From contig JAEWLN010000037.1 in NCBI GenBank assembly GCA_023457535.1, positions 1 to 16,618 of the forward strand: 16,618 nucleotides of DNA, read 5' to 3'. Below the pieces are notes generated by a model that did no database searches, was not told where the DNA came from, and worked only from the letters and a program-made list of their open reading frames with translations. The stretch is from Bacteroidota bacterium (GTDB lineage Bacteria; Bacteroidota; Bacteroidia; Flavobacteriales; Flavobacteriaceae). Below are positions 1 to 8,700 of this stretch, piece after piece. Made by a program: the position numbers and the translations under genes. Every line of letters starts with the position of its first letter. The first letter of the stretch is position 1.

Positions 1-1
1 G

Positions 2-1012
2 CAGGAAACGTTCGCATCGGCATTTGCGGTCAATGAATCGGTCAACGTGCAGCCGATCGAAAAGCCGGAATACAAAGATTATTTCTCGCCAATCGCCGCG
101 CGCCGCATGTCCAAAGCGGTTAAGAACGGCATTGTCGCATCGGCCATGGCCATAAAAGAAGCCAACCTCGAAATGCCCGGGGCGATCATCACCGGAACCG
201 GAATGGGCTGTATCGAGGATTCGGACAAATTCCTCAAAGCGATCATCGATAACGGGGAGCAGTTTTTAACGCCCACCTCTTTCATTCAATCCACGCACAA
301 TACTGTAGCGGCACAAATCGCGCTCGGGATGGAATGTAAGGCGTATAATTTTACGTATGTCAACGGTGCGGTGTCATTTGAATCGGCATTGCTCGACGGC
401 AAGCTGCAAATCGCCGATGGCGAGGCCGAATCCGTACTTATTGGCGGAATCGACGAAATGACCGATTATACCGCGGCGTTGTTCAAACTCGCCGGCTTTA
501 TCAAAAAAGATGACGAAGGCCGTTTTCCGATGCTCGGATCGAAAACGCCCGGTACCGTATTTGGCGAAGGGGCGACATTCTTTGTACTCGAAAATGAGCC
601 AAAGCCGTCCACGTATGCCGAGGTGCGCGATGTAGAAATCATCAACGAAGTGGACCTCGAGGTACTCCAGCTCAAAGTGTTCGACTTTTTGGCAGCCAAC
701 GGACTTTCTGTTTCCGATGTGGATTTGCTGATCACGGGCCTCAACGGCGATATCGCGTTTTCCGCTTACTACGACGAGCTTACGCAAAAGCAGTTTGCCG
801 GCACGCCACAGGCTTATTACAAACATTTGAGCGGCGAGTACAACACGGCCTCGGCCTTTGGATTGTATGTCGCAGCCAATGTGGTAAAAGACCAGCATCT
901 GCCTGAATTGCTCAGGAGCAACGATGTACCGGCGCGCGCATACAAAAACGTTTTGCTGTACAATCAATACCGCGGCATCGACCACAGTTTCACCTTAATT
1001 TCAAAGGCGTGA
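2..1012 (+). CDS. Beta-ketoacyl synthase-like protein, chain-length-factor type (5' truncated)
   Basis: This is a thiolase-fold ketoacyl synthase relative of aryl-polyene/flexirubin clusters. The frame is open from position 2 with no in-frame ATG, so the true start lies upstream; the GTG at 47 is probably internal. Family landmarks are GTGMG (about nt 200), TPTSFIQSTHN (about 270-302), and GG-I-D-E near 445, which matches the GGAE segment of FabF. Counting back from that anchor without gaps, the TAC nucleophile triad aligns with N-G-A at 362-370, so the catalytic Cys is replaced by Ala. The first active-site His (HGT) aligns with Asn at 743-745, while the second His (GH-like, KHLSGE) is kept at 824-826. 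Loss of Cys with a retained fold is typical of chain-length factors (KS-beta), which pair with an active ketosynthase. The stop overlaps the next gene's GTG start (GTGA, 1009-1012). Family is confident; the CLF role is inference. Confidence 0.85.
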   Translation, partial: QETFASAFAVNESVNVQPIEKPEYKDYFSPIAARRMSKAVKNGIVASAMAIKEANLEMPGAIITGTGMGCIEDSDKFLKAIIDNGEQFLTPTSFIQSTHNTVAAQIALGMECKAYNFTYVNGAVSFESALLDGKLQIADGEAESVLIGGIDEMTDYTAALFKLAGFIKKDDEGRFPMLGSKTPGTVFGEGATFFVLENEPKPSTYAEVRDVEIINEVDLEVLQLKVFDFLAANGLSVSDVDLLITGLNGDIAFSAYYDELTQKQFAGTPQAYYKHLSGEYNTASAFGLYVAANVVKDQHLPELLRSNDVPARAYKNVLLYNQYRGIDHSFTLISKA

Positions 1013-1782
1013 AGCACCGGATCGTCAACCTCATTTTCATTTCGCTCCTGGTTTTGCTGGCTCTTTTGAGCCTTTTTGCAACTATAAGCGCATGGATTTT
1101 TGCCGTGGTGGCGGTGGTTTGGCTTGGCATTGCGGCGGTTGGATCAACGGTAATGGAACTCAATTACCACGTCAGGGCGCATGTTTCAAATCCGTCCGAG
1201 TCGCTGCACCGCATCGCGCTCACGTTCGATGACGGGCCGAACGAAAACACGTCTGCCATTCTTGACATACTCCAGAAGCACGGGGTGAAGGCCGCGTTTT
1301 TTTGCATCGGTCAGCACATTGAAAAACATCCTGAGATCTTGCGCAGGATTGCCACCGACGGGCACGTCATTGGGAACCATTCCCATTCGCATTCTCATTT
1401 TTTCGACTTTTTTGGAAAGGGTCGCGTAATGACGGAACTGCGGCAAACCGATCGGTTGATTTTTGAACTCACGGGAAAAAGGCCGCGATTTTTCAGACCT
1501 CCGTACGGCGTGACCAATCCGTCGATCAGACGCGCATTGGCCGTGACCCAACATGTGGTAATTGGCTGGAACATCCGCTCGATGGACGGCGTGAGTACAA
1601 ACGCCACTGCGATTTTAAACAGGATATTACGGCAGTTGTCGCCCGGGGCGGTCATCCTTTTGCACGACACACGCACGCACACCGCCGTTGTTTTGGAACA
1701 ATTGTTGCTAACGGCGGCCGAAAAAAAATTAAAAATTGTTCCCGTTGACGAGCTGCTCAACCTCAAAGCCTATGAAAATTAA
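1009..1782 (+). CDS. Polysaccharide deacetylase family protein (NodB homology domain, membrane-anchored)
   Basis: The 257-residue product has a hydrophobic N-terminus (residues about 5-46, one or two membrane segments) followed by a NodB/CE4 deacetylase domain (about 68-250). Motifs seen: TFDDGP at 72-77 (catalytic and metal Asp74/Asp75), a metal-binding HxxxH pair at His124/His128 within a His-Ser run, RPPYG at 163-167, and LLHD at 217-220 supplying the general-acid His219. The motif-4 Trp is present in GWN (about 187). All catalytic positions look intact, so this should be an active metal-dependent N- or O-deacetylase facing the periplasm. The GTG start is chosen because it overlaps the previous stop as GTGA and immediately precedes the hydrophobic segment. 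Such deacetylases accompany flexirubin clusters; the substrate is unknown. It could trim a sugar or an acetylated pigment intermediate, perhaps together with the GT2 gene at 4636. Confidence 0.88.
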   Translation: MKHRIVNLIFISLLVLLALLSLFATISAWIFAVVAVVWLGIAAVGSTVMELNYHVRAHVSNPSESLHRIALTFDDGPNENTSAILDILQKHGVKAAFFCIGQHIEKHPEILRRIATDGHVIGNHSHSHSHFFDFFGKGRVMTELRQTDRLIFELTGKRPRFFRPPYGVTNPSIRRALAVTQHVVIGWNIRSMDGVSTNATAILNRILRQLSPGAVILLHDTRTHTAVVLEQLLLTAAEKKLKIVPVDELLNLKAYEN

Positions 1783-2404
1783 GCCTTTTTTAATGTTGTT
1801 TTTCGCGTTCATTGCCTTGTCGGTAGGGGCGCAGGAGCAAAAAATGTCCGATGCGGAAACCGCTGTTTTCCGTCAATCGGTCAATGCAGTATCCCAAAAG
1901 ATAACGTCGCTTTCGACCGACTTTACGCAGTTCAAACACATGGATTTTTTATCCAACGACATCGAAACATCGGGGAAAATGTTTTTCAAGGAACCCGACA
2001 AACTGCTCTGGCAATACAAAAAGCCTTACCAGTACGCCATCGTTTTCAAAAACGGGAAAATCCTGATCGATGATGAAGGTAAAAAGAGCGCGATGGATGT
2101 GGGCAGCAGCAAGATATTCGCCAAGCTCAACAAACTCATCGCGGGCAGCGTGAGCGGCAATTTATTCGACGACAGGGAATTTGCGATCACGTGTTTCAAA
2201 AGCAAAGATTTCAACGTGGCAAGGCTCGTCCCAAAAGACGCCACGCTCAAAAAATACATCAAACAAATCGAGCTGCACTTCGATAAGCAGCAGCACACCG
2301 TATCGCAGGTGCGGCTTGTTGAATCGGAGCAGAATTATACCAAAATCGTATTTAAAAACAAACAAACCAATGCAAAGATCGACGATTCTGTTTTTATGCT
2401 TTAG
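1772..2404 (+). CDS. LolA-like periplasmic lipid/pigment carrier
   Basis: The product is 210 residues: a Sec signal peptide (about 1-20, ending ..SVGA before QEQ) and a LolA-type half-barrel. Family features include the early segment with TDFTQFKH, the GKMFFKEPDKLLWQY block typical of LolA (a substrate-lining strand plus the conserved W-Y pair), and a later run of beta-strands ending near KIDDSVFML. The ATG at 1772 is preferred over an upstream TTG at 1736 because the signal peptide begins right there; it overlaps the deacetylase by 11 nt. Housekeeping LolA ferries lipoproteins across the periplasm. LolA paralogues inside aryl-polyene clusters are thought to carry the pigment or its lipid conjugate, and the adjacent lipoprotein and MMPL exporter support that here. 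This copy is therefore more likely cluster-dedicated than the housekeeping LolA, but that is inferred from context only. Confidence 0.85.
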   Translation: MKIKPFLMLFFAFIALSVGAQEQKMSDAETAVFRQSVNAVSQKITSLSTDFTQFKHMDFLSNDIETSGKMFFKEPDKLLWQYKKPYQYAIVFKNGKILIDDEGKKSAMDVGSSKIFAKLNKLIAGSVSGNLFDDREFAITCFKSKDFNVARLVPKDATLKKYIKQIELHFDKQQHTVSQVRLVESEQNYTKIVFKNKQTNAKIDDSVFML

Positions 2405-3002
2405 CGCGCTGTTGGCCTCCTGCAGCGCTACGAGCCCGGTTCAGGGGCTCAAACCTGTAAAGCTTGAGGACAACGTTTACAAAGTGGCTTATTTTTCCAA
2501 TCCAAGCATCGATTATGTATACAAAGCCAATGTGTGGGTGTACGGCAACGAGCTCAGCGGCATTCTGGTGTTCAAACGCATCAACGATAAAACGCACCGC
2601 GTGGTGCTTACGACAGAATTTGGCAACACGCTGTTTGATTTTGACGTTTCGGCTGAGGATTACAAGATCAACGCCATTGTCGATGAATTCAACCGGCGCA
2701 TGATGATTGATGTACTGGTCAACGATTTCCGATTGCTGCTGCGTCCGGGTTTCAATATTGCGCAACAATTCGAAGCCGATCAGGCCAAAATTCTGCTTTC
2801 GCCCGACGGTTCGCGATCCAATTTGCTCTATTTGACCAAAACCGATGACAAGTTATTCCAAATCAAACAGGCAACGCCCAAAAAGGAGAAGGTTACGCTT
2901 TTGTTTGACGCAAAAAATCCTACTTTTGCCGAGCGCATTTCCGTTGAGCACCATGACATCAAGCTCCGCATTGCGCTTCAATATCTCAAAAACCATAAAT
3001 GA
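2370..3002 (+). CDS. Outer-membrane lipoprotein, LolB/DUF3261-like, of the pigment cluster
   Basis: The 210-residue product starts with a lipoprotein signal peptide with a lipobox L-A-S-C, the lipidated Cys being residue 18. The following residues (SATSP) lack the acidic surface-export signal described in Bacteroidota, so a periplasm-facing position is likely. The body is beta-rich with alternating strands (GILVFKR, HRVVLTTEFGNTLFDF, RLLLRPG), and the pattern resembles LolB/DUF3261 lipoproteins. I recall E. coli-type aryl-polyene clusters also carrying a DUF3261 lipoprotein next to LolA and MMPL genes. The ATG at 2370 is chosen because it begins the signal peptide; it overlaps the LolA stop by 35 nt, an unusually long but plausible overlap. 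An in-frame reading from 2181 would add 63 basic, Ser-rich residues encoded inside lolA and is rejected. Likely role: acceptor of the carrier's cargo at the outer membrane (inference). Confidence 0.75.
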   Translation: MQRSTILFLCFSALLASCSATSPVQGLKPVKLEDNVYKVAYFSNPSIDYVYKANVWVYGNELSGILVFKRINDKTHRVVLTTEFGNTLFDFDVSAEDYKINAIVDEFNRRMMIDVLVNDFRLLLRPGFNIAQQFEADQAKILLSPDGSRSNLLYLTKTDDKLFQIKQATPKKEKVTLLFDAKNPTFAERISVEHHDIKLRIALQYLKNHK

Positions 3003-3703
3003 TGAAAAAAATCGCTACCGTTGTACTGCTTTTGTCGGGCGTGGCGCTCGCTCAGGCGCAAGTCTCGTTCCGTCCGGGAGTCCGCGCGGGGGTTAATTTC
3101 TCTAACCTTACCGAAAGCGAGGACAACCGACGCATCGAATACGATCCGGAAACCAATTTGAATTACCGCGAAGGCACGCAATTCGAGGGCCTTACGAGCT
3201 TTTACGTCGGATTGTACGGCGCGCTTAAACTCACGCGTTTTTACACCTTGCAGCCGGAGCTCAATTATACGCGTCAGGGCGCAGAGGCCAAAGTGCTCGA
3301 CTACAATACCTACACACACAAGTATTCGACGTATCGCCAGAATATGGAACTGTCGTATTTGTCCATTGGCGTGATGAATAAGTTTACGTTCGGCGGCTTT
3401 GATATTCACGTCGGCCCAAGTCTCGACTTCATTGTCGACAAGAGCAGGGACGATTTGTTTGGCACAGGGTTCGATCCGGAATACGGCTACATCTACAACC
3501 CCGATTACATGACCACTGAGTCGGACGTCGATCTCGCCCTTACCCTGGGATTGGGATATAGTTTTACCAAAAATTTAGGTATTGAAGCACGCGTCAAACA
3601 AGGATTGATCCCTGTCCTGGATTTCTGGAACGACGGCAACCGCAATGTGGTGTTTTCGGCCGGATTGACCTATACATTCAACGTCAGCGCAGAACCAAAA
3701 TAA
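2999..3703 (+). CDS. Outer-membrane beta-barrel protein (PorT/OMP_b-brl_2 type)
   Basis: The product is 234 residues. A Sec signal peptide (about residues 1-20, ending AQAQ) is followed by alternating hydrophobic and polar beta-strands with many Tyr and Gly: GVRAGVNFSN, FYVGLYGALKL, FYTLQPELNYTRQG, LSYLSIGVMNKFTFGGFDIHVGPSLDF, LALTLGLGYSFTKNLGIEARV, and a final NVVFSAGLTYTFNV strand near the C-terminus. This is the pattern of the small 8-stranded outer-membrane barrels common in Bacteroidota. Its start overlaps the lipoprotein stop as ATGA (2999-3002); a second ATG at 3002 could also serve. The tight coupling to LolA- and lipoprotein-type genes suggests a part in placing or holding the pigment in the outer membrane, but barrels of this family are diverse and no specific substrate can be read from the sequence. 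Confidence 0.82.
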   Translation: MMKKIATVVLLLSGVALAQAQVSFRPGVRAGVNFSNLTESEDNRRIEYDPETNLNYREGTQFEGLTSFYVGLYGALKLTRFYTLQPELNYTRQGAEAKVLDYNTYTHKYSTYRQNMELSYLSIGVMNKFTFGGFDIHVGPSLDFIVDKSRDDLFGTGFDPEYGYIYNPDYMTTESDVDLALTLGLGYSFTKNLGIEARVKQGLIPVLDFWNDGNRNVVFSAGLTYTFNVSAEPK

Positions 3704-3708
3704 CAAAC

Positions 3709-4080
3709 ATGCTACTACAAGATTTTTATACCGTCCAGTCCTTGGCGCACAAAGAAGGCAACAAACACGAGGCCGTGCTGCTGATCAATGAAAAACACGA
3801 CGTGTTCAAAGGGCATTTTCCCGGAAACCCGATCATGCCCGGTGTGTGCATGATGCAGATCATCAAGGAACTGACCGAGCGCATCACCGGCACCACGCTC
3901 ATGATGCAAAATGTATCCAACGTCAAATTCATGGCGCTGATCAACCCTGAAGTAACCCCTGAGCTCAAACTTGATCTCGAGGTAAACCCCACTGAAGACG
4001 GATTGGTCAAAGTAAAAAACACCACCATGTTCCGCGAAACGGTAGCGCTCAAACTCAGCACTACATATAAGAAAATCTAG
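3709..4080 (+). CDS. FabZ-like hot-dog 3-hydroxyacyl-ACP dehydratase homologue (catalytic Glu replaced by Gln)
   Basis: The 123-residue single hot-dog protein carries the FabZ signature GHFPGNPIMPGV at 35-46. The catalytic His is His36. In FabZ the partner Glu lies 14 residues later; here that position is Gln50 (codon cag at 3856-3858). The protein is somewhat shorter than typical FabZ (about 140-150 residues). The family dehydrates (3R)-hydroxyacyl-ACP to trans-2-enoyl-ACP, and aryl-polyene clusters usually carry two dehydratase homologues, giving the conjugated polyene together with KS and KR. With Glu changed to Gln this member could be a structural partner of an active subunit encoded outside the window, or use altered chemistry. 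It sits 5 nt after the beta-barrel gene and is followed by the only sizeable gap of the convoy. Family is confident; activity is uncertain. Confidence 0.88.
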   Translation: MLLQDFYTVQSLAHKEGNKHEAVLLINEKHDVFKGHFPGNPIMPGVCMMQIIKELTERITGTTLMMQNVSNVKFMALINPEVTPELKLDLEVNPTEDGLVKVKNTTMFRETVALKLSTTYKKI

Positions 4081-4149
4081 TTTTTAGATAAAATCCTTGT
4101 TGCCAATTCACACTAACTTGCACCACACATAATCCATAAAACAAAAACG

Positions 4150-4632
4150 ATGAACTTATTTTTTTCCTTTCTGTTGGTGCTGTTCATGGGTAAGGCCGAT
4201 CTGGACGAAGTGCGCAAGTTGTACACCGATGCGGCCAAATCGGAAGCCAATACCAATGCTTTTGCCGACAAACTCGCCGATGTCCCCGATAATGACGCCA
4301 ACAAAGTCCTGGTGGCCTATAAAGGCTGCTCGCTCACGCTCAAGAGCAAGTTCTCGGGTGTATTGGGCGACAAGATCAGTTACATGAAGCAGGGTGCCAG
4401 GCTCATCGATGCCGCGGCTGCCGCCGATCCGGAAAATATAGAGATCCGCATGATCCGTCTCAGTGTGCAGGAAAGCGTGCCGCGCATTGTCAATTACCGT
4501 GAACACAAATCGCAGGACAAGGCCGTAATCCTCAAGAATTACAAAGACGCCGGCGAATTGAAGGACTACATCCGCAAATTCATCCAGCAATCCAAAAGCT
4601 TTACCGCCGCCGAGAAAAAAGCGATCGGCTAG
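4150..4632 (+). CDS. Small exported protein of unknown function (flexirubin-cluster type)
   Basis: I do not recognise a named domain. The 160-residue product starts with a short hydrophobic stretch (residues 1-16) that can act as a signal peptide with cleavage after GKA. The mature part is helical and charged: an acidic N-terminal portion (about 17-55), a segment with a single Cys (about 60), an alanine-rich helix followed by DPENIEIRMIRLSVQES (about 95-115) that resembles a TPR-like helix pair, and a lysine-rich C-terminal helix. It follows a 69-nt gap and ends 3 nt before the GT2-DUF2062 gene, so it is very probably co-expressed with the pigment genes. A periplasmic helper or adaptor role is possible but unsupported by any motif. 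Confidence 0.7.
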   Translation: MNLFFSFLLVLFMGKADLDEVRKLYTDAAKSEANTNAFADKLADVPDNDANKVLVAYKGCSLTLKSKFSGVLGDKISYMKQGARLIDAAAAADPENIEIRMIRLSVQESVPRIVNYREHKSQDKAVILKNYKDAGELKDYIRKFIQQSKSFTAAEKKAIG

Positions 4633-4635
4633 TGT

Positions 4636-5796
4636 ATGCAAGACCTTCCTGACACCGCGCTCCGATATTGTGTGATTGTACCCACGTACAACAACCACAA
4701 AACATTGCGTCGCGTGCTCGATTCGGTATTGCTGCAAACCGGCGATTTAATTGTCGTCAATGATGGCGCCACCGATGCCACGCGTGAGATATTATCCGAT
4801 TATCCGCATATCGAACAAATCCATTTTCAGCGCAATTGCGGCAAAGGCAAAGCGTTGCGCGAGGGATTTAAAAAAGCGGTCGCGCTAGGGTATGATTACG
4901 CGGTCACGATCGATTCGGACGGCCAGCATTTCGCCACCGACATTCCGGCTTTTATCGCGTCTGTACGCACCCACGGCGATGCGCTGATCATCGGCAGCCG
5001 CAACATGAAACACGAAAGCGTGCCGGGCAAAAGCAGTTTTGGCAACACTTTTTCCAACTTCTGGTTCTGGTTTGAAACCGGAATCAAACTTACCGATACG
5101 CAGTCCGGATTCAGGCTTTACCCGCTTCATTTAATGCCCAGGCGTTGGTTTACGAACAAATTTGAGTTTGAGATCGAGGTCATTGTGCGATCGGCGTGGA
5201 AAGGCGTTCCGGTACGCAACATCCCGATCCAGGTGCTGTATGATCCGGCAGAGCGCGTATCGCATTTTCGTCCGATGAAAGATTTTACCCGCATCAGCCT
5301 GCTCAATACGGTTTTGGTCACCGTTGCGCTTTTGTACATCAAGCCGCGCGATCTGTTGCGTCGGATAAAAAAAAAGGGATTTAAAAAATTTTTCCTCGAG
5401 AATATTTTAGAAAGCGATGATTCGCCCCAGGTCAAGGCGTTATCGGTAGGCCTTGGCGTGTTTGTCGGGATTTCGCCGTTTTGGGGATTTCAAACGGTGC
5501 TGGTGCTGTTCCTTGCCGTTTTGTTCAAGCTCAACAAATCGATCGCGTGGGGCTTTTCAAACATAAGCGTCCCGCCGATGATCCCGCTGATCGTGTTCGG
5601 ATCGCTCGAAATTGGCGGCTGGCTGACCGGTCAAGCCGCCGTGATGCCCGAGTCGTTGACTTGGGACGCACTTCAAAAAAACCTGTCGCAATACCTGATC
5701 GGCAGTTTAATTTTAGCATCTTTGTCGGCTGTAATTTTTGGGTTGGCGGCCTATCTGCTGCTCACATTTTTCACTACATTTAGGCATAAAAAATAA
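4636..5796 (+). CDS. Glycosyltransferase family 2 - DUF2062 fusion membrane protein
   Basis: The 386-residue product has two parts. Residues about 10-215 form a GT-A family 2 glycosyltransferase like the polyprenyl-phosphate mannosyl/glucosyltransferases: CVIVPTYNN at 12-20, VNDGATDAT at 41-49, nucleotide-binding GKGKAL at 69-74, the metal-binding D-S-D at 93-95, and DTQSGFRLY at about 154-162. Residues about 260-385 form a DUF2062 membrane domain, recognisable from GVFVGISPFWGFQTVL, the N-I-S-V-P-P-M-I-P motif and two or three hydrophobic segments. Family 2 enzymes of this type transfer a sugar from a nucleotide donor to a lipid carrier at the inner membrane. Fusion to DUF2062 would anchor it there. 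It starts 3 nt after the preceding stop and ends 1 nt before the MMPL gene. Its acceptor in this pathway is not known; a lipid or pigment acceptor is inference. Confidence 0.88.
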   Translation: MQDLPDTALRYCVIVPTYNNHKTLRRVLDSVLLQTGDLIVVNDGATDATREILSDYPHIEQIHFQRNCGKGKALREGFKKAVALGYDYAVTIDSDGQHFATDIPAFIASVRTHGDALIIGSRNMKHESVPGKSSFGNTFSNFWFWFETGIKLTDTQSGFRLYPLHLMPRRWFTNKFEFEIEVIVRSAWKGVPVRNIPIQVLYDPAERVSHFRPMKDFTRISLLNTVLVTVALLYIKPRDLLRRIKKKGFKKFFLENILESDDSPQVKALSVGLGVFVGISPFWGFQTVLVLFLAVLFKLNKSIAWGFSNISVPPMIPLIVFGSLEIGGWLTGQAAVMPESLTWDALQKNLSQYLIGSLILASLSAVIFGLAAYLLLTFFTTFRHKK

Positions 5797-5797
5797 G

Positions 5798-8700
5798 ATG
5801 CACCGATTTTTCTACGCGATCCATTCCTTTGTCAGCAAGAACAAAGCCTTGTCGGTTGGCATTTTCGCGTGCGTATTTCTGGTGTTGGGATTGCTCTCGA
5901 GCCGCATCCGGTTCAGCGAGGACATTACCAAATTAATCCCTGCCGGAAAATCGGACGTCACGGCCAAAGTGCTCAACCAGGTCAATTTCGCCGACAAAAT
6001 CACCGTACTCATCGACGCAAAAAATGGCGCCTCCACAGAAGTGCTTGCCGCCTTTGCCGACGCGTTCACGGACAGCGTCCAAATCAATTGCGCGCCCGAT
6101 CTCAAAAATATCCAGGGCCGCCTCGACGAGGACCGCATTGCCGAAACCGTTGATTTCGTCTACAACCACCTGCCGCTTTTTTTGTCCGAACAGGATTACC
6201 GCGCACTTGACCGGAAGATCCAGGACAGCGTCGGGGCGGTCGTGGAAGGCAACTTCAAATCGCTGGTTTCGCCATCGGGATTGGTCACGCGCGATTTGAT
6301 TTTGCAGGATCCGCTCGGGATGTCGTTTCTCGGGCTTCGGAAGTTGCAGCAACTTAACCTCGGCGATGAATTTACACTCGAGAACGGCTATATTTTTACG
6401 CGCGACAAACAAAAACTGCTGTTGTTCCTGACCCCGCGGCTGCCCTCGACCGAAACGGACCGCAATACGGCTTTCGCAGCGAAGTTGTACGCGATCAAAG
6501 ACCGGCTGAATACCGAATTCAAAGGTCAGGCCGAAGCACAATACTTTGGGTCGGCGCTGATTGCCGTGGCCAACGCCAAACAGATCAAAAGCGATATCAT
6601 CTGGTCTACGTCCATTGCGATGACGGCGCTGATGCTTATCCTGATTTTGTTTTACCGCAAGATTTTCATTCCGCTGATCATTTTCCTTCCGACGCTGTTC
6701 GGGGCGGTGTTTGCCGTGGCGCTTTTGTATTTGGTCAAAGGGACGATTTCTGCGATTTCGCTCGGCATCGGGTCCATCCTGATTGGCATTACGATCGATT
6801 ATTCGCTGCACATCCTGACGCATTACAAGCACAATTCGGACGTGCGCCACTTGTACAAAGACATCACCATGCCGCTCATCATGAGCAGTACGACCACGGC
6901 CATCGCATTTTTGTGCCTGTTGTTCGTACATTCGGAGGCATTGCAGGATCTTGGGATTTTTGCCGCGGCGATCACGGTGTCCTCGGCGTTTTTTTCGCTG
7001 CTGTTCGTGCCGCATCTGTACAAGCCGCGCGCGGACAATTTTGCGCATACACGCAATTGGATCGACCGGTTGGCCGGCGTTTCGTTCCACAAGAACAAAT
7101 TCCTGATCGGCGGCTGCGCGCTTGTGATCATGGCGTGTTTTTTTACATACGATGATGTGGCGTTCAACAACGATTTGTCGCAGCTCAATTTCATCCCCAA
7201 AGACCAGCGCGAAGCAGAAAAACAGCTTGAGCAAAGTACGAACCTGACGTCCAAATCGATTTACCTGGCCGCTTATGGCAACGATCTTGAAACGGTTTTA
7301 CAGCGCAATTCAAACCTATCCGCGTACCTTGATGCGCAGCAGTCCTCGGGAAACATTTTAAATTTCAGCTCCGTGGGCGGCATTGTATTGTCAAAGTCAG
7401 ATCAGCAGCAAAAGATCGCGCGTTGGAACGCATTCTGGACCGCCTCAAAAAAGGCGCAGGTAAAGGCTGCACTGATCAAAGAAGGTGCGCGGTTCGGCTT
7501 TAAACCCACGACTTACGAGTGTTTTTTCGACCGGATTGACGCGCCGTTTCAAACCATCAGCGTATCGGAATATGCGCGATTGCAAGGGCTTGAATTGTCA
7601 GAATTCGTGGCTTCAAAAAACGGGTTTTATACCGTTTCGACGCTGGTAAAGGTCGACAACGCCAAACGCGACGCTTTTGTCCGTCACGTTGGCGATCAGG
7701 CAGGTGTGCTGGCCATCGACCGTCAGCAAATGAACGAAACGTTCCTGGGCAATCTCAACGTCGATTTCAACCGACTCGTCAATTACTCGTTCATCGCCGT
7801 GGTGTTGATTTTGTTTGTGTTTTTCCGCCGTATCGAACTGGTGCTCGTGGCCACGATTCCCATTGCCATAACCGCGATCGTCACGGCCGGAATCATGGGA
7901 ATGTTCAACATCCGGTTCAATATATTCAGCATGATTGTGTGCACGCTCGTGTTTGGGCACGGTGTCGATTTCAGCATTTTTATGACCAGCGCGCTGCAAA
8001 AACAATACACCGACGGCAAGAATGAAATCGCCATTTACAGAACGTCCATCATTCTGGCGGTCATTACCACCATTTTGGGTATCGGCGCGCTGATCTTTGC
8101 CAAACATCCGGCCCTTACGTCCATTTCTTCAATTTCGCTCATTGGCGTTCTCGCCGCCCTGGTCATTACGTTTATTTTCTACCCGATACTGTTCCGGCTT
8201 GTCATTTCGGGCCGCGCGCAAAAAGGCAAAGCGCCGTTTCAGTTACTGACATTTGTGCACAGTATTATATCGTTTGCCTATTTTGGATTGGGCGGATTGC
8301 TGATGTCGTTTCTCAGCGTCCTGGTCAGGATCATCCCCGGGAACCGCGGGAAAAAGATGCTCGCTTGGCGTTGGCTGATGTCAAAATACATGGGGTCTGT
8401 GCTGTACACGAATTTGTTTGTGCGAAAAAAAGTGAATAACCCGCATGGGGAACGGTTTGAAAAACCAGCGGTGATCATTGCCAATCACACCTCGTTTCTC
8501 GACATTCTCGCAGTGGGCATGCTGAGCCCAAAAGTGATTTACCTGGTGTCCGATTGGGTCTATCGGTCTCCCGTATTTGGAAAAGCGGTGCGCGCGGCCG
8601 GGTTCTATCCGGTGTCGTCGGGAATCGAAGGCGGCGTCGGCCATTTGCGCGAAAAAATCGAACAAGGCTACTCGCTGGTGGTCTTTCCGGAGGGCACGCG

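Noticed and set aside
2181..2369. 63-residue extension of the lipoprotein gene
   Set aside because: It lies inside the LolA-like gene in another frame, is basic and Ser-rich, and would bury the clear lipoprotein signal peptide that starts at 2370.
4081..4149. Internal promoter with TAACTTG as a -7 box
   Set aside because: The -7 match lacks one T of TAnnTTTG and the nearest upstream TTG (4097-4099) is only 14 nt away, so the match is too weak to annotate.
5738..5797. 20-residue extension of the MMPL fusion
   Set aside because: It is encoded within the end of the GT2-DUF2062 gene; the ATG at 5798, 1 nt after that stop, begins a typical MMPL N-terminus.
5933..7234. Long antisense open frame (433 codons) under the MMPL gene
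   Set aside because: The peptide is rich in Arg, Gln and His with no domain, as expected for the complement of a codon-biased membrane-protein gene; the sense frame has clear MMPL motifs.
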